Below, piece by piece: positions 33,201 through 40,771 of a DNA stretch of 64,000 nucleotides. The DNA is from Enoplolaimus lenunculus (lineage: Eukaryota > Nematoda > Enoplea > Enoplida > Thoracostomopsidae). Each line of letters starts with the position of its first letter. Position 1 is the first letter of the stretch. A program made the position numbers and the translations under genes. The notes beneath the pieces were generated by a model that saw only the letters and a program-made list of their open reading frames with translations, had not been told where the DNA came from and ran no database searches. Location of the stretch: contig JASANG010003025.1 of assembly GCA_030248215.1 (NCBI GenBank), positions 1 through 64,000 on the forward strand. The letters run 5' to 3'.

Positions 33201-36200
33201 AACAATTCCTATCTGCAACGCTGACTAAATCACTGGATATAAGAGTTTGTAAACCCTAATTAATAAATGCAAGTTTTTGCACCGAGAACTCGCAGCTGCA
33301 AATATTATCTGCAACTTGAGTGTATTTCGCGAATAAAAACTTACACGTGCACATAGGACTTATACAACCAACAAAATGGCAATTTCTAACCTCAACTCGG
33401 GCACCGTATCGATCTTTAATATCAACTGTGGGGATTCCAGCAATTTCTCGGCCAGAGTATGGTGTTTCAATGGTAAATTCAGCAATTTGACCACAATAAA
33501 CTCCAGTCGACTCAATTCCTAGCCCGTGAACAGTTATTCCTTGAGTTGAATTTTGATTCAATTGATGTTGCTTGTTTTCAACGTGAATTGGAATTGGTTC
33601 AACCGGGCTTTGAGTGCCAGGGGTTGCTCGCTCGCGTAAAGGAGCTCTATCGCGTAGTTTGGCAGACGGGTACTGGGCGAGGTATGTCATCACTGAACGT
33701 TCGTCTACATTCGGGTTCACCAATTCTTCTGGTCGAACAAGCTGAAATAAAAAAATTGATAAATTTACAAGAAAACATTGAATTACTCGAAAGGCAAAAA
33801 ATAAATAACTGGAAAACAAGTTTATATCTTAAGAACAAAAATTAAATCAACGACAAGACAGAAATATATAAGCAAAAAATCAAAACTAAATATCGAACAC
33901 TGAATGGTAACCCAACAGAATCAAAGCCCAAAACCACTGTTGTATAAAGATTTAGCACTAAAATTGCGTTTGGCTTCTTGCTCGCTTCGCTTCCGTGTTT
34001 TTTTGCTAATAATTAATGTCACATGCGTCTCCGTCAGAAGTTTTTCCATCCACCGCAGTACTAATTATATCGGGTGTAATTGGTTAACAGTTTCGATTAC
34101 CTTCGCGACACCCAACCAATCATCGGCGAGTTCCATCGCTTCGGTTGTGTTCCGTAACGCGTCTTGTTTCTTCCAATCTGTCCAATCAGGACAAAGTCCT
34201 GCAAAAACATATCCGTAATGTTAAAAAATTATTTTCAAACTAAAACTAATAATGGTTTAAGATCTGTTGCCGTGCAGCACCTTCACCGTAAAATTCAGCG
34301 AGTTGATTTCAACTCAAGTTAGGACTATCAGAAATCAGAAATTTGAGTTGAATCAATTCATTCTGAGCTAATTAATGAATTTACCCAGAGTCAACTCAAC
34401 TCTCAGCGAAAATCAACAACTCAACTCAGAGTGAATTAATGTTTACTGCAGTGGCGTATCCAGGATCTCAAAATGCGTGGAATTTACAGTGTTGCGGCCT
34501 TAATATATATACGCAACATGCCGTGGGACGCCGGAGGGCACCGTAATTTGTATCATTTGTAAAAAATCTTGAGTGCCGCTGCCGTACAGCGCCGCACGAC
34601 AAGTATAGTGCTTGCATTAAACTATTTGAGCTTGTAGGTAAATGCTATGAAAATAAATTAAGTTGAAACAACTGTTTGGATCGAAAGAAACTAAAATTAA
34701 TTCAGTTAACGCATATCCTAGTGCAGTGCCCATTAGGTCTATACCTAAGCCAAAACCTAATCTTAATCAAAACCAGATTCAGAAACATGGACTAATCCTA
34801 ATTCTAATCTTAAGCCTCTGCCATCCTGTCTGCCACACAGTAAATTCCAATGAGTTGATTAATCAACTATACTAGAGAGTTAATTATTTCTGAGTTAATA
34901 ATAGTAAACATTAACTCACTCAGAGTTGAGTCGACTCCCGCTCTGAGTTGAGCTGATTCGCGCTCTGAGTTCAGTTGAATCCGGGTAAGTCGAATAATTA
35001 AATCAGAGTGAGCTTTATTGACACAATTCTGAGTTCTGAAAGTCCTAATTCAGACTGAGTGATTCAACTCATTCTGAGTTAAAATCAACTCACTGGGATG
35101 TACAGTGCAGTTAGTAGGCTGCTATAGTTATCATGGGTCAATTTATCCATGGCACGTATATAACGCGACAAATTCTACATCTGAAAAGTTATTATCCTTC
35201 AATTAGCCGGTAAACCTAAAAATATACTAAAAATACTTACCGGGAGCAACAGAATCCACAAGTGATCCAAGTGCAATGCCGTCATTCCAATCGGTTGTAA
35301 AATTTTTCACCGGAACCGGAACCTAAAAACAATCGACGTTTACAATTTTATTCGTTTAAAGCTGCGTGAACCAGATCAGTATGTGAAAATTCAGGCTAAG
35401 GTTTAGGGTTTAGGTTTACGATTAAAATTGTGCAAGGTATAGGTAAAAATGTTTCAACATTGTATTTCGTATCCCTAATAAAATTCCGTAAGCGGGATAA
35501 AGTCCCTAAACTTAAATTTGAGTTTTTAAGTGTCAATTATCTCTAATTGTAGTGCATAAATGACTCCAGGACCAAATAAAGTTGAGCACGAAACTTTTAA
35601 GCATACTTATTTTTGATAGTATATTCCTAAGTATAACCTTGCATTATCGCTCAAGTTTTTGATACAAGACAAATAATGTTTAATTCAACGGAAAGTTGCA
35701 ATGCCAGATGTACACAGTCACGATGGGCGGCGGAGGGTGGGTTAAAAATAAATAATAGTCCGTAACCAAATAACAGGGGGACCATCTACACTGCAAAAAA
35801 TGGCGAGTCAAATTGACTCTCTCCGAAATAGGCTCTACGGACTACACAAACTGAGTCAAATTCGACTCCAATAGAATCAAATTTGACTCGCTAAATCGCA
35901 CGTTTGACTCTGGCGGAGTCGAATTTTGACTCCGTTTGTGTAGTCCCGTAGAGCCTATTTCAGAGGGAGTCAATTTGACTCAGCATTTTTTTGCGGTGTA
36001 GAGAGGCCAGATAAATATCAGTCTTCCCCTCTTATTTGGCTAACAGTACGTGAACGTGGTATGGGCTATAAATCTAAAATAATTGTTAACCCCATTTTTC
36101 TACACGCTTAATACTTTAGCTCCAATCCATTTCATCAGTCGCTGTTTTGGTGCTTCTTGTGGTGGCTTAGGTTTCGGCTTAGGCTCAGGCTTCGTTTCCG

Positions 36201-39200
36201 CGTTGTGATTGGCGGTGCCGTTTTGAAGACTTCCATGCGGCGACGGCGTGGGACTTTTGTCAACGTCGCCATCGTAGTCCATCAACGGCCGAGAAATTGA
36301 ATAATGCAAAATGAGTGTCCATATGAGTCCAAATATGAGCTTGCCATTTTTCTCAACAATATCGTTCGCATCTGCAAAAAATAAGTAATATTGGCTGGGT
36401 TTCTGAAACTCTACTTAAGTACAACTTAGTACATAAGTATGTGCTAAGTAATTACTTAATCGTTTTGTCATTTCTAAAACCGTACTTAAGTAAATACTTT
36501 AGTCGCTGACTAAATTTGATATATTACAAATTAACAGTTCAGACAAAACAACCGTGCTCTAATCGAAATTGTAGACTCATGGTGATCTTTAATATAAAGT
36601 AAAACTATTACTTTCTTGTATGACCATGGCTCACATTTGACGTTTATTTATTTTTGTTAAAATGTTAAGTATGTACTTAGGTATACGACTTAAATAATTA
36701 CTTAAGCATAACCTAAGTAAACACGTAAGTACGAATTTAGAAACCCAGCCATTCAGACATTACAAATGTTTAAATTTCATATATCACTTAGTTTTCCTTT
36801 TGATCCATACCGAAAGGTTGGTCATCTAAACGTCCCGTTCTGTGCCCTTCGTAGCCGCAAGTGAAAAAATCACAAAAGCTCTGAACGACGTCAGGCGGCG
36901 AAGAAATCATTAAAATTAGTGAAAAAGTATAGCACAGACCTAACTTTTTAGTTGTTCACGAACATATCGTGGATTACGCGAAAAACAGCGAAATATTAAT
37001 GTCACCAAGAGTGAATAAAGAGTACTTCAACAAGAGTATGCAACTGAGTACATTCTGTGTAGGAAAGAAGGTTTCTGGCCGTTTTTGGCATCTCTTATAT
37101 AGGAGGAGGTACAACTTGTGCGAACCATGGACTTTACGTATACAGCATCAAAAATACTCCGTTTATAGCTTTATTTAGGGGTATTGAATGTGACAGCGAC
37201 CCCCCTTCTAAATATGGAAAGTCTGCCAAAAATACAACACCCAGCGGTATATTTTGTACCATGCGGAACCCTAACAGTTGCATACTCTTGTATCATGCAC
37301 TGATAATACCACCAATTGCACTTGTATCCAGAGCGTATGCCAAAATTTCTGATCGCCAGCGAAGCGAGTAAAAGAAGCCAAACAAAATTGTCGCTCACAA
37401 AAAGTTGTAAGACAGGGTCCTGACCATTTTATCATAAATTTTCCAGTCACCCTTTCTGAATCAGCCCCAGCCTAAGCGTAAACCCAAAGCCTAAATTCAA
37501 TGGGGAAAGGGTACAAGAGCTAAAACCAGCTTCCACACCCCAACCTAATATTCAGAAGACACCCATGGGAACTTCAACAGGTACCATACTAATGCGACGT
37601 TACAAGCTACAAACCGTGTGCATTTCAAAACTGCGATTTTTAATCACGTCAATATGCTATGAAGCTATTGTAAACAAAGTATGCTGGAAACTTGCCCAAA
37701 ATACGTATGTGGTGTATTATTGGTGTATTATAGAATTACTGGTTGCTGAGGACACTGGTCAATTTTAAAATTTACAGCTTTTAAACCGTGTTTTGTAAAT
37801 ATTTCATTAATCTAAGAGCTATAAATTGCGGTGAAAGTTCCTTGTTACACTTCCGCCATATTTTCAAGCGAACTTGCCAGGAAATACACTGTGACGCGCA
37901 GATAATTAGTTTTTATTGCAAAATTTTCAGCTCCGCAGGGCTGGTGTGAAAATACATCCCCCGGATTCTACAGTGTCATTTAGGAAACTAAACAAATATT
38001 AACCAATCGTATTGATTCTCTCGATTTTGAAGAATTTGTAACATTTCATGAACCTATGAATATTAACCAATCGTATTGATTCTCGATTTTGAAGAATTTG
38101 TAATATTTCATGAACCTATGAATATTAACCAATCGTATTGATTCTCGATTTTAAAGAATTTGTAACATTTCGTGAACCTACGAATATTAACCAATCATAT
38201 TAATTTATGATTTCGAACAAACTGTACCATTTTGAGAACTTACAAATATTAACCAATCATATGGATTTTTGGTTTTGAACAACCTGTAACATTAATGAAA
38301 CTTACGAATATTAACCAATCGTATTGATTCTTGATTTTGAAGAAACTGTAACACTTGAGTGACGTTTTCGAGCTTTTGTGATATAAAATTTGGGCGTTTA
38401 TTGTAGCGTCCAAATCGATGATTGGCTAAATTTTGAACTAAACAAATCAACACAAGTCCATCTGAGAGTTCATCGCATAAATCAACAACTTCCTGGTTCG
38501 ATTCTTTGATGTGTTCATTGACCCATCGTGTGAACGTATTCTGAAACATCAGTTGAAATTTTAAATTCAACGGCAGGTGTGACAGGAGTGTAACCAGGAT
38601 TTTAGAAAAGGAGTTGGGGGGGCGGCAGGTACACCTGGGATAGGTGCGATGTGTCCCCCGAAATTTTTAGAAAGACTGAAAAACAAGTACTTGTACACGC
38701 GGAATAATATTCTCTTGACATGCCTTGTAGGGGGGGTGGGAAGCTACATTATGCAACAAATTTTAAACGGAATATAAAGTGCTTTTTGAACAAATCATAA
38801 GGCGGACAGTTTTCACCACAATGTTGCTAGGGATAAACTGGATGTTTTATTAGAAACTTCAAAAATTGAATCCATCATTCGTATTTGTGTCAACTGCCAT
38901 GGAACTGATTGACTTACTTTTACATATTTTTCTGCCATAATGTGTGTTGTAAATGTTTGCATGTGGTCGTGTGCGCTTTACAATGTATATATACCGTTTT
39001 GTGTTATTGCGTTAAGAGTATCCGGTGCTGGCACTGGTCGGATGTTAAAATATCCGGCTGTGGCACATTTCAGTATCCGGTTACTCCCTCGTATATACAT
39101 AGGCCGTGGAACAGGAGGGAGTTTGTAATAAATATAAACGCAAAGAGGCGCTGATACGGTGAACTTTAAGTGCGGGTTGCACCCACACGCTTGGCCTCTG

Positions 39201-40599
39201 CAGTGGCGTCCGGAAAACTGTTTGGGAATCGCAAGAAATGTCTGGCGGCGGTTCGAGGATCTCCCCAGTGATCCGCAATTTTTGGAACGGGACTTTCAGG
39301 ATTTTTCCGGGGGATTAGGAATTTTTGCGCAAGGGTTGACGATTTTTCAAGGATTGGGAATTTTGGACAAGATAAAGTCCAAGAAATCCCAGATGTTCTG
39401 GAATTTTCAGATTGTTGTTCCTGAAAATTCCCTCGGGGTGGGGTGAGTAGTTCAGTTATTCCGCTGTGGGTCCGTACGATAGTGCTCTTCTGGTTCAATA
39501 AGGTGTTGTACCAGTTGACGATTGGCACAATTGGCGATCAGTACATGACCATGTAACATGGCATAAAAACCATAAAACGACGGGTAATTCAATATTAAGT
39601 ATTTGGGTAATTCAATATTAAGTATTTGGGTAATTCAATATTAAGTATTTGGGTAATTATTCAATATTAAGTATTTGGGTAATTCAATATTAAGTATTTG
39701 GGTAATTCAATATTAAGTATTTGGGTAATTCAATATTAAGTATTTGGGTAATTATTCAATATTAAGTATTTGGGTAATTCAATATTAAGTATTTGGGTAA
39801 TTCAATATTAAGTATTTGGGTAATTCAATATTAAGTATTTGGGTAATTCAATATTAAGTATTTGGGTCATTCAATATTAAGTATTTGGGTAATTCAATAT
39901 TAAGTATTTGGGTAATTATTCAATATTAAGTATTTGGGTAATTCAATATTAAGTATTTGGGTAATTCAATATTAAGTATTTGGGTAATTCAATATTAAGT
40001 ATTTGGGTAATTCAATATAAAGTAATTGACCTACAGGGACAACAAGAGACACAAGATATATAAAAAGCCCTCTTTGAAAAAATTTCTGAGGGACAATAAA
40101 TACTTCAGTGGTGGATTCGGTAGGGGCGACAAAAAATAACCGGCCATGTACCCTCGTAAACGTAGCGATTGAAACCGCTCATCTGAAGTTCACAATGTGT
40201 TTTATAGCTAAATTAACACAAATTCAAAACATTTTTAAAATAAATCTTAAAATATTAAACAATTAAACAATTAAAAATAAATCTTAAAATATTAAAAAAT
40301 TAAAAAATAATTCTTAAAATATTAAAAATTAAAAATAAATCTTAAAATATTAAAAATTAAACATAAATCTTAAAATATTAAAAAATTACTAAAAACGCAA
40401 TTTAAAACTCACAAAATTTCATAACACAAAAAAGTGTCCTCCCACACCGGAAATTCACTTGATCCACGTCTTGGGCACCGTCCGACCACATTACCTTTTG
40501 TATAATCTTCCATTCAGCATCAGTGGCCAAATCTCGTTCGGGTGACAGCAATGGACTGCTGATAATGTCTTCATCGTCCCAGTCCACAATTCGAGGCAT
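24118..40599 (-). CDS. FLN: Filamin, 5' part: 12 exons, actin-binding domain and Ig-like repeats 1-4
   Basis: Filamin is a dimeric actin cross-linker that also scaffolds membrane receptors. Exons (in transcript order, window coordinates): 40495-40599, 38306-38540, 36115-36371, 35241-35322, 34101-34198, 33391-33741, 31577-31660, 30847-31003, 29666-29926, 27715-27864, 26827-26963, 24118-24238. All eleven joins keep the frame and use GT-AG. They give 679 codons: a 35-residue lead, CH1 (about 36-150), an expanded Pro/Lys linker, CH2 (about 190-275), a hinge and three full Ig-like filamin repeats plus the start of a fourth. Diagnostic strings include NTFTRWVNEHIK, LIFGLIWTLILHYSIS, GSLVDSVAPGLCPDW, EAMELADDWLGV, PEELVNPNVDERSVMTYL, GSPF, YGPGL and RFTVDT. 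Vertebrate filamins have 24 Ig repeats (about 2,600 residues), so roughly a quarter is here. Exon 12 ends in phase 1 and no next exon was recognised down to base 1. Introns are dense with family C MITEs. Very secure as filamin; individual exon edges are predictions. Confidence 0.93.
24372..24480 (+). repeat. tRNA-derived SINE fragment
   Basis: AAGACGTAATAGAGCCGACC, then TCGAGCGTCAAGTTCCTAC and CAGCCGAAAGGCGATGGCA correspond block by block to the head of the minus-strand SINE at 61080-61345. It lies inside filamin intron 11. Confidence 0.5.
24652..24992. mobile_element. MITE family B copy
   Basis: AGGGTTGCGCTATACTTGAC at the left, AAAAGTATACCGCAGCGCT at the right. The interior is made of variable GTCCGTCACC units and a central GAGTTATTTGCGTACGATAC. 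Located in filamin intron 11. Confidence 0.75.
25015..25190. repeat. Dispersed repeat (TTAAGCTTAAATC type)
   Basis: Shares GTTAGTTTAGTTTATCTAGA and TTAGCTTAAGCTTAAATCGA with 47820-48125 and, inverted, with 58125-58460. Ends not resolved. Confidence 0.5.
25300..26132. mobile_element. MITE family J, 833 bp, containing a palindromic array
   Basis: Left end ACGGGGTTCACGTTATAACC; right end GGTTATAACGTGAATCCCGC (inverted match). The interior holds many imperfect AATATCATATGATATT palindromes that culminate in a perfect seven-unit array. No transposase frame. It sits in filamin intron 11. Confidence 0.7.
25723..25924. repeat. 30-bp array of a 16-bp palindrome, 7 units
   Basis: Unit AATATCATATGATATTCGTT + GAAATTTTAG. 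The first 16 bases are a perfect palindrome, so each unit can extrude a stem and any two units can pair. Both strands are open across the array (EYHMIFVEIL-type and ISYDILKFQR-type repeats) simply because the period is a multiple of three. Confidence 0.92.
26554..26786 (+). mobile_element. MITE family C copy
   Basis: Slightly shortened left end (CACTGTGTTGATTTTAACTC) and right end GTCGGATTTTACAGAG. It ends about 40 bases from the donor of filamin exon 11. Confidence 0.7.
26827..26963 (-). CDS. FLN: Filamin exon 11, second half of Ig repeat 3
   Basis: Acceptor TTTTTCAG|ATAAC, donor TACGAG|GTATTA, 137 nt. Reads YKPVSVGIHHIVVLVDGKSV, the filamin Y-x-P-x2-x-G-x-H-x-V-x-V pattern. The terminal KPHYE replaces the usual SPF. 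Confidence 0.88.
26976..27145 (-). repeat. 21-bp T-rich array at the exon 11 acceptor
   Basis: Seven units, AACATGAATTTGTTTATTTTT in transcript orientation, stop just before the acceptor of filamin exon 11 and act as an extended pyrimidine-rich tract. Confidence 0.88.
27227..27395 (-). mobile_element. MITE family A copy, inverted
   Basis: GTCCCGTAGTCAGAAGGGG to TGGTGAGCTGGCCACGAGCC, with all internal blocks. Located in filamin intron 10. Confidence 0.75.
27505..27562 (-). repeat. SINE head fragment
   Basis: AAGCTTGACGCTCGAGC...GGGGTCTCTTACGTCTTAG matches the 5' leader of the 61.3-kb SINE (AGCTTGACGCTCGAGCCC...GGCTCTCACGTCTTG). Confidence 0.5.
27715..27864 (-). CDS. FLN: Filamin exon 10, first half of Ig repeat 3
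   Basis: Acceptor TTTTTAG|GTG, donor CCCGG|GTGAGT, 150 nt, phase 1 to 1. Reads IIVWGRGLQANGIRVGDTVE and FTVDASAQYGYGHLRFEITV; note WGRGL where YGPGL is usual. Confidence 0.9.
28078..28399 (+). mobile_element. hAT-like element inside family H
   Basis: Starts CAATGGCGGATCCACGGGGG and ends TCCTGGACCGCCACTGCA. Flanking octamers are CTTGTACC and GTTGTACC (7 of 8 equal). It contains an 80-bp family E end (28251-28331), so at least three insertion layers are stacked here. Confidence 0.65.
28251..28331 (-). mobile_element. MITE family E terminal fragment
   Basis: GATTCTTATTAGGTATACGG...GATTGGGACTCAAAATGGG...TTTGGGTCACTACAGTA, only the last 80 bp of the family. Confidence 0.65.
28609..28860 (+). mobile_element. 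MITE family C copy
   Basis: Right end GGAATTTACAGTG intact; left end diverged (CGACTATTTTAGTGAGTTG). Located in filamin intron 9. Confidence 0.75.
29104..29241. mobile_element. MITE family B copy, short
   Basis: AGGGTGGTGGTATACTTGGG to CAGTATAACGCCACTGTT. Interior GTCCATCGCC repeats. Confidence 0.6.
29391..29653 (+). mobile_element. MITE family C copy abutting filamin exon 9
   Basis: CACTGTAAATACCAGTGAG to GGAATTTACAGTG. Its end lies 12 bases from the end of exon 9, so intron 9 begins GTAATTATCCAA and then runs straight into the element. Confidence 0.82.
29666..29926 (-). CDS. FLN: Filamin exon 9, most of Ig repeat 2
   Basis: Acceptor AATTTAG|ATTTC, donor GCTG|GTAATT, 261 nt, phase 1 to 1. 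Reads PRESKEVFKYAGSTGHDEQG, LLRYIPRMCGPHSVHVFYG and QPISQSPFRLDVDAG, matching the filamin Y-x-P...G-x-H-x-V-x-V-x-Y-x...SPF signature. It is flanked closely on both sides by family C sequence. Confidence 0.93.
29950..30060 (-). mobile_element. MITE family C fragment upstream of exon 9
   Basis: TAACTCAGAACGAGTTGAATC...AGTCCTACACTCAAACTGAG...AAAATCAACTCAC. Termini missing. Confidence 0.55.
30369..30732. mobile_element. Two family C MITEs, back to back
   Basis: A left-truncated + copy (CACTGTATATCCCC...TTGATTAATCAATTCA, 30369-30495) meets a minus copy (30496-30732) ending in CACTGAAATTTACACTG. The pair forms a large inverted repeat in filamin intron 8, 115 bases from exon 8. Confidence 0.65.
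30847..31003 (-). CDS. FLN: Filamin exon 8, end of Ig repeat 1 and start of repeat 2
   Basis: Acceptor TTTGTTTCAG|ATC, donor CCAG|GTAAAT, 157 nt, phase 0 to 1. Reads DVKYCGSHINGSPFVICVKN (repeat end, GSPF) and then CEFQVAVP. Confidence 0.9.
31385..31450. repeat. ATTT microsatellite
   Basis: Run of ATTT tetramers, interrupted, in filamin intron 7 region. Confidence 0.9.
31577..31660 (-). CDS. FLN: Filamin exon 7, middle of Ig repeat 1
   Basis: Only 84 nt: acceptor TTTTCAG|GTT, donor CATTTG|GTCAGT, phase 0 to 0. Reads ISYDVTYVPMIPGQHL, the Y-x-P...G-x-H core. Short but fits perfectly between exons 6 and 8. Confidence 0.85.
31708..31886 (-). mobile_element. MITE family C copy, internally deleted
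   Basis: CACTGTAAATTTAAGTGAG to CACTGAATTTACAGTG, 179 bp, with both ends intact. Confidence 0.75.
31976..32150 (-). mobile_element. MITE family C copy, one end lost
   Basis: CACTGTAAATTCCAATGAG start; fades after AGTTCAATCTATTCAGAATG. Confidence 0.65.
32215..32468 (+). mobile_element. MITE family C copy
   Basis: GCTGTAAATAATTCCAGTAA to AGGAGTTTACAGTG; filamin intron 6. Confidence 0.75.
32551..32804 (+). mobile_element. MITE family C copy
   Basis: TTGTATATAAATTCCAGTG to CTGGAATTTACGGT; filamin intron 6, about 80 bases after the previous copy. Confidence 0.72.
32897..33147 (+). mobile_element. MITE family C copy
   Basis: CACTGTATATTCCAGTAAG to CTGAAATTTACAGCG; third consecutive copy in the same orientation in filamin intron 6. 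Confidence 0.77.
33391..33741 (-). CDS. FLN: Filamin exon 6, end of CH2, hinge and start of Ig repeat 1
   Basis: Longest exon, 351 nt: acceptor TTATTTCAG|CTT, donor GTTGAG|GTTAGA, phase 0 to 0. Reads LVRPEELVNPNVDERSVMTY (end of CH2), APLRERATPG, a linker rich in Gln/Asn, then VHGLGIESTGVYCGQIAEF and TIETPYSG of repeat 1. Confidence 0.92.
33955..34060 (+). repeat. Dispersed repeat in filamin intron 5
   Basis: AAATTGCGTTTGGCTTCTTG + CTCGCTTCGCT... and a GTCACATGCGTCTCCG block match 44338-44435. An inverted piece is at 37320-37385. The same TGGCTTCT(T/C)GCTCGC text also lies inside the hAT-like elements at 12868 and 61384, so it may be an older shared core. Confidence 0.55.
34101..34198 (-). 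CDS. FLN: Filamin exon 5, CH2
   Basis: Acceptor TTTTTGCAG|GAC, donor GCGAAG|GTAATC, 98 nt, phase 1 to 0. Reads LCPDWTDWKKQDALRN and TTEAMELADDWLGVAK, a hallmark of filamin CH2. Confidence 0.93.
34284..34491 (+). mobile_element. MITE family C copy with a hAT-like remnant
   Basis: CACCGTAAAATTCAGCGAG to GGAATTTACAGTG. Near the right end a CAGTGGCGTATCCAGGATCT segment (34449-34476) interrupts it, resembling a hAT terminus as at 28078. Confidence 0.65.
34500..34612. mobile_element. MITE family B fragment
   Basis: GTGCCGCTGCCGTACAGCGCC and the end GACAAGTATAGTGCTTGC; left end missing. Confidence 0.45.
34836..35106 (-). mobile_element. MITE family C copy
   Basis: CACAGTAAATTCCAATGAG to CACTGGGATGTACAGTG, near full length, in filamin intron 4. 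Confidence 0.78.
35241..35322 (-). CDS. FLN: Filamin exon 4, CH2
   Basis: Acceptor TTTTTAG|GTTCC, donor CCCG|GTAAGT, 82 nt, phase 0 to 1. Reads VPVPVKNFTTDWNDGIALGS and LVDSVAP, matching the CH2 NF..DW..G.ALG.LVD pattern. Confidence 0.92.
35460..36052 (+). mobile_element. MITE family E copy, left-truncated, split by family D
   Basis: Blocks GGATAAAGTCCCTAAAC, AATTGTAGTGCATAAATGAC, GATACAAGACAAATAATG and GGGCGGCGGAGGGTGG, then the family D insert, then GAGAGGCCAGATAAATATC and the end TTATTTGGCTAACAGTA. Filamin intron 3. Confidence 0.75.
35789..35998. mobile_element. MITE family D, nested, TA target
   Basis: CACTGCAAAAAATGGCGAG to TTTTTTTGCGGTG. TA on each side (35787-35788 and 35999-36000). 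In the intact family E copy at 17633 the sequence reads through this point (CTCTGGAGAGGCC), which gives the pre-insertion site. Confidence 0.85.
36115..36371 (-). CDS. FLN: Filamin exon 3, end of CH1, Pro/Lys linker and start of CH2
   Basis: Acceptor TTTTTGCAG|ATG, 257 nt, phase 1 to 0. Reads NDIVEKNGKLIFGLIWTLIL (end of CH1), HYSISRP, a linker with DKSPTPSPHGS and ETKPEPKPKPKPPQEAPK, then QRLMKWIGAK (start of CH2). The linker is about 25 residues longer than the human FLNA one. The donor is weak (AAA|GTATTA); a later GT (TTAAGC|GTGTAG) would add three residues and is the alternative. Confidence 0.85.
36164..36193 (+). repeat. TTAGGC-type hexamers inside filamin coding sequence
   Basis: GGCTTAGGTTTCGGCTTAGG + CTCAGGCTTC on the + strand; on the coding strand this is CCTGAGCCTAAGCCGAAACC..., read as Pro-Glu-Pro-Lys-Pro-Lys-Pro-Lys. 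It is the same hexamer that fills family F elements. Confidence 0.8.
36393..36750. mobile_element. MITE family I, single copy
   Basis: 358 bp with inverted ends GGCTGGGTTTCTGAAA and TTAGAAACCCAGCC. ATT on both sides (3-bp target, PIF/Harbinger-like by length only). The interior is full of TACTTAAGTA palindromes. It ends 21 bases upstream of the filamin exon 3 acceptor. Confidence 0.75.
36751..37994. other. Filamin intron 2, no gene seen
   Basis: Unassigned AT-rich DNA with an inverted piece of the TTGGCTTCTTGCTCGC repeat (37320-37385) and short GCCTAAG words (37465-37495). Confidence 0.45.
37995..38358 (-). repeat. 62-bp tandem array built from the end of filamin exon 2
   Basis: Six units starting (+ strand) near 37996, 38058, 38120, 38182, 38244 and 38306: GAATATTAACCAATCGTATT + GATTCTCGATTTTGAAGAA.... 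The unit at 38306 is the coding end of exon 2 itself (LQFLQNQESIRLVNI); the other five lie in intron 2, each still carrying a donor-like end (GTAAGT, GTAGGT or ATAGGT). Confidence 0.88.
38306..38540 (-). CDS. FLN: Filamin exon 2, CH1
   Basis: Acceptor GATGTTTCAG|AAT, donor ATTC|GTAAGT, 235 nt, phase 0 to 1. Reads NTFTRWVNEHIKESNQEVVD, LCDELSDGLVLICLVQNLAN, NKRPNFISQKLENVTQVLQF: the CH1 actin-binding helix and core. The final 53 bases are the founder of the tandem array that follows in the intron. Confidence 0.95.
38541..39581. other. Filamin intron 1, 3' part
   Basis: A GTAACCAGGATTTTAGAAAAGG...GGGGGG segment at 38590-38740 looks like a degraded MITE end. 39160-39440 has several short open frames on both strands but no motif. 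No gene called. Confidence 0.4.
39582..40028 (+). repeat. 23-bp satellite-like array, 19 units
   Basis: Unit GGGTAATTCAATATTAAGTA + TTT. Units 4, 8 and 15 carry an extra ATT (GGGTAATTATTCAAT), and unit 13 has GTCATT. The repeating 4-unit spacing of the variant suggests duplication of a 4-unit block. It lies in filamin intron 1. Confidence 0.95.
40230..40392 (+). repeat. TCTTAAAATATTAAAAAATTAAAA array
   Basis: About five degenerate units of AAATCTTAAAATATTAAA + AATTAAAAAT near the start of filamin intron 1, about 100 bases after exon 1. Confidence 0.85.
40495..40599 (-). CDS. FLN: Filamin exon 1, start codon
   Basis: ATG at 40599-40597, 35 codons, donor CAAAAG|GTAATG, phase 0. Reads MPRIVDWDDEDIISSPLLSP then DLATDAEWKIIQK, which joins to NTFTRW of exon 2 as in all filamins (DAPWKKIQQNTFTRW in human). 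The ATG is the first after several upstream stops, so the start is reliable. The promoter and 5' UTR should lie above 40600. Confidence 0.93.
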
Positions 40600-40771
40600 C
40601 GCTAAATAATCTTAAGGTTAAATTTCGACTAAATTATTTACTAATTTGATTACTTTGCAAGTCAAAATAGCTTAATGATTTAGTGAAATATATTTTTAAG
40701 CCAGAATAGCTCCTGTCATCAGTCAGGTAATTGATTAACAGGTTAAGTAAGCAACCCGAATTTGGGCCCAT

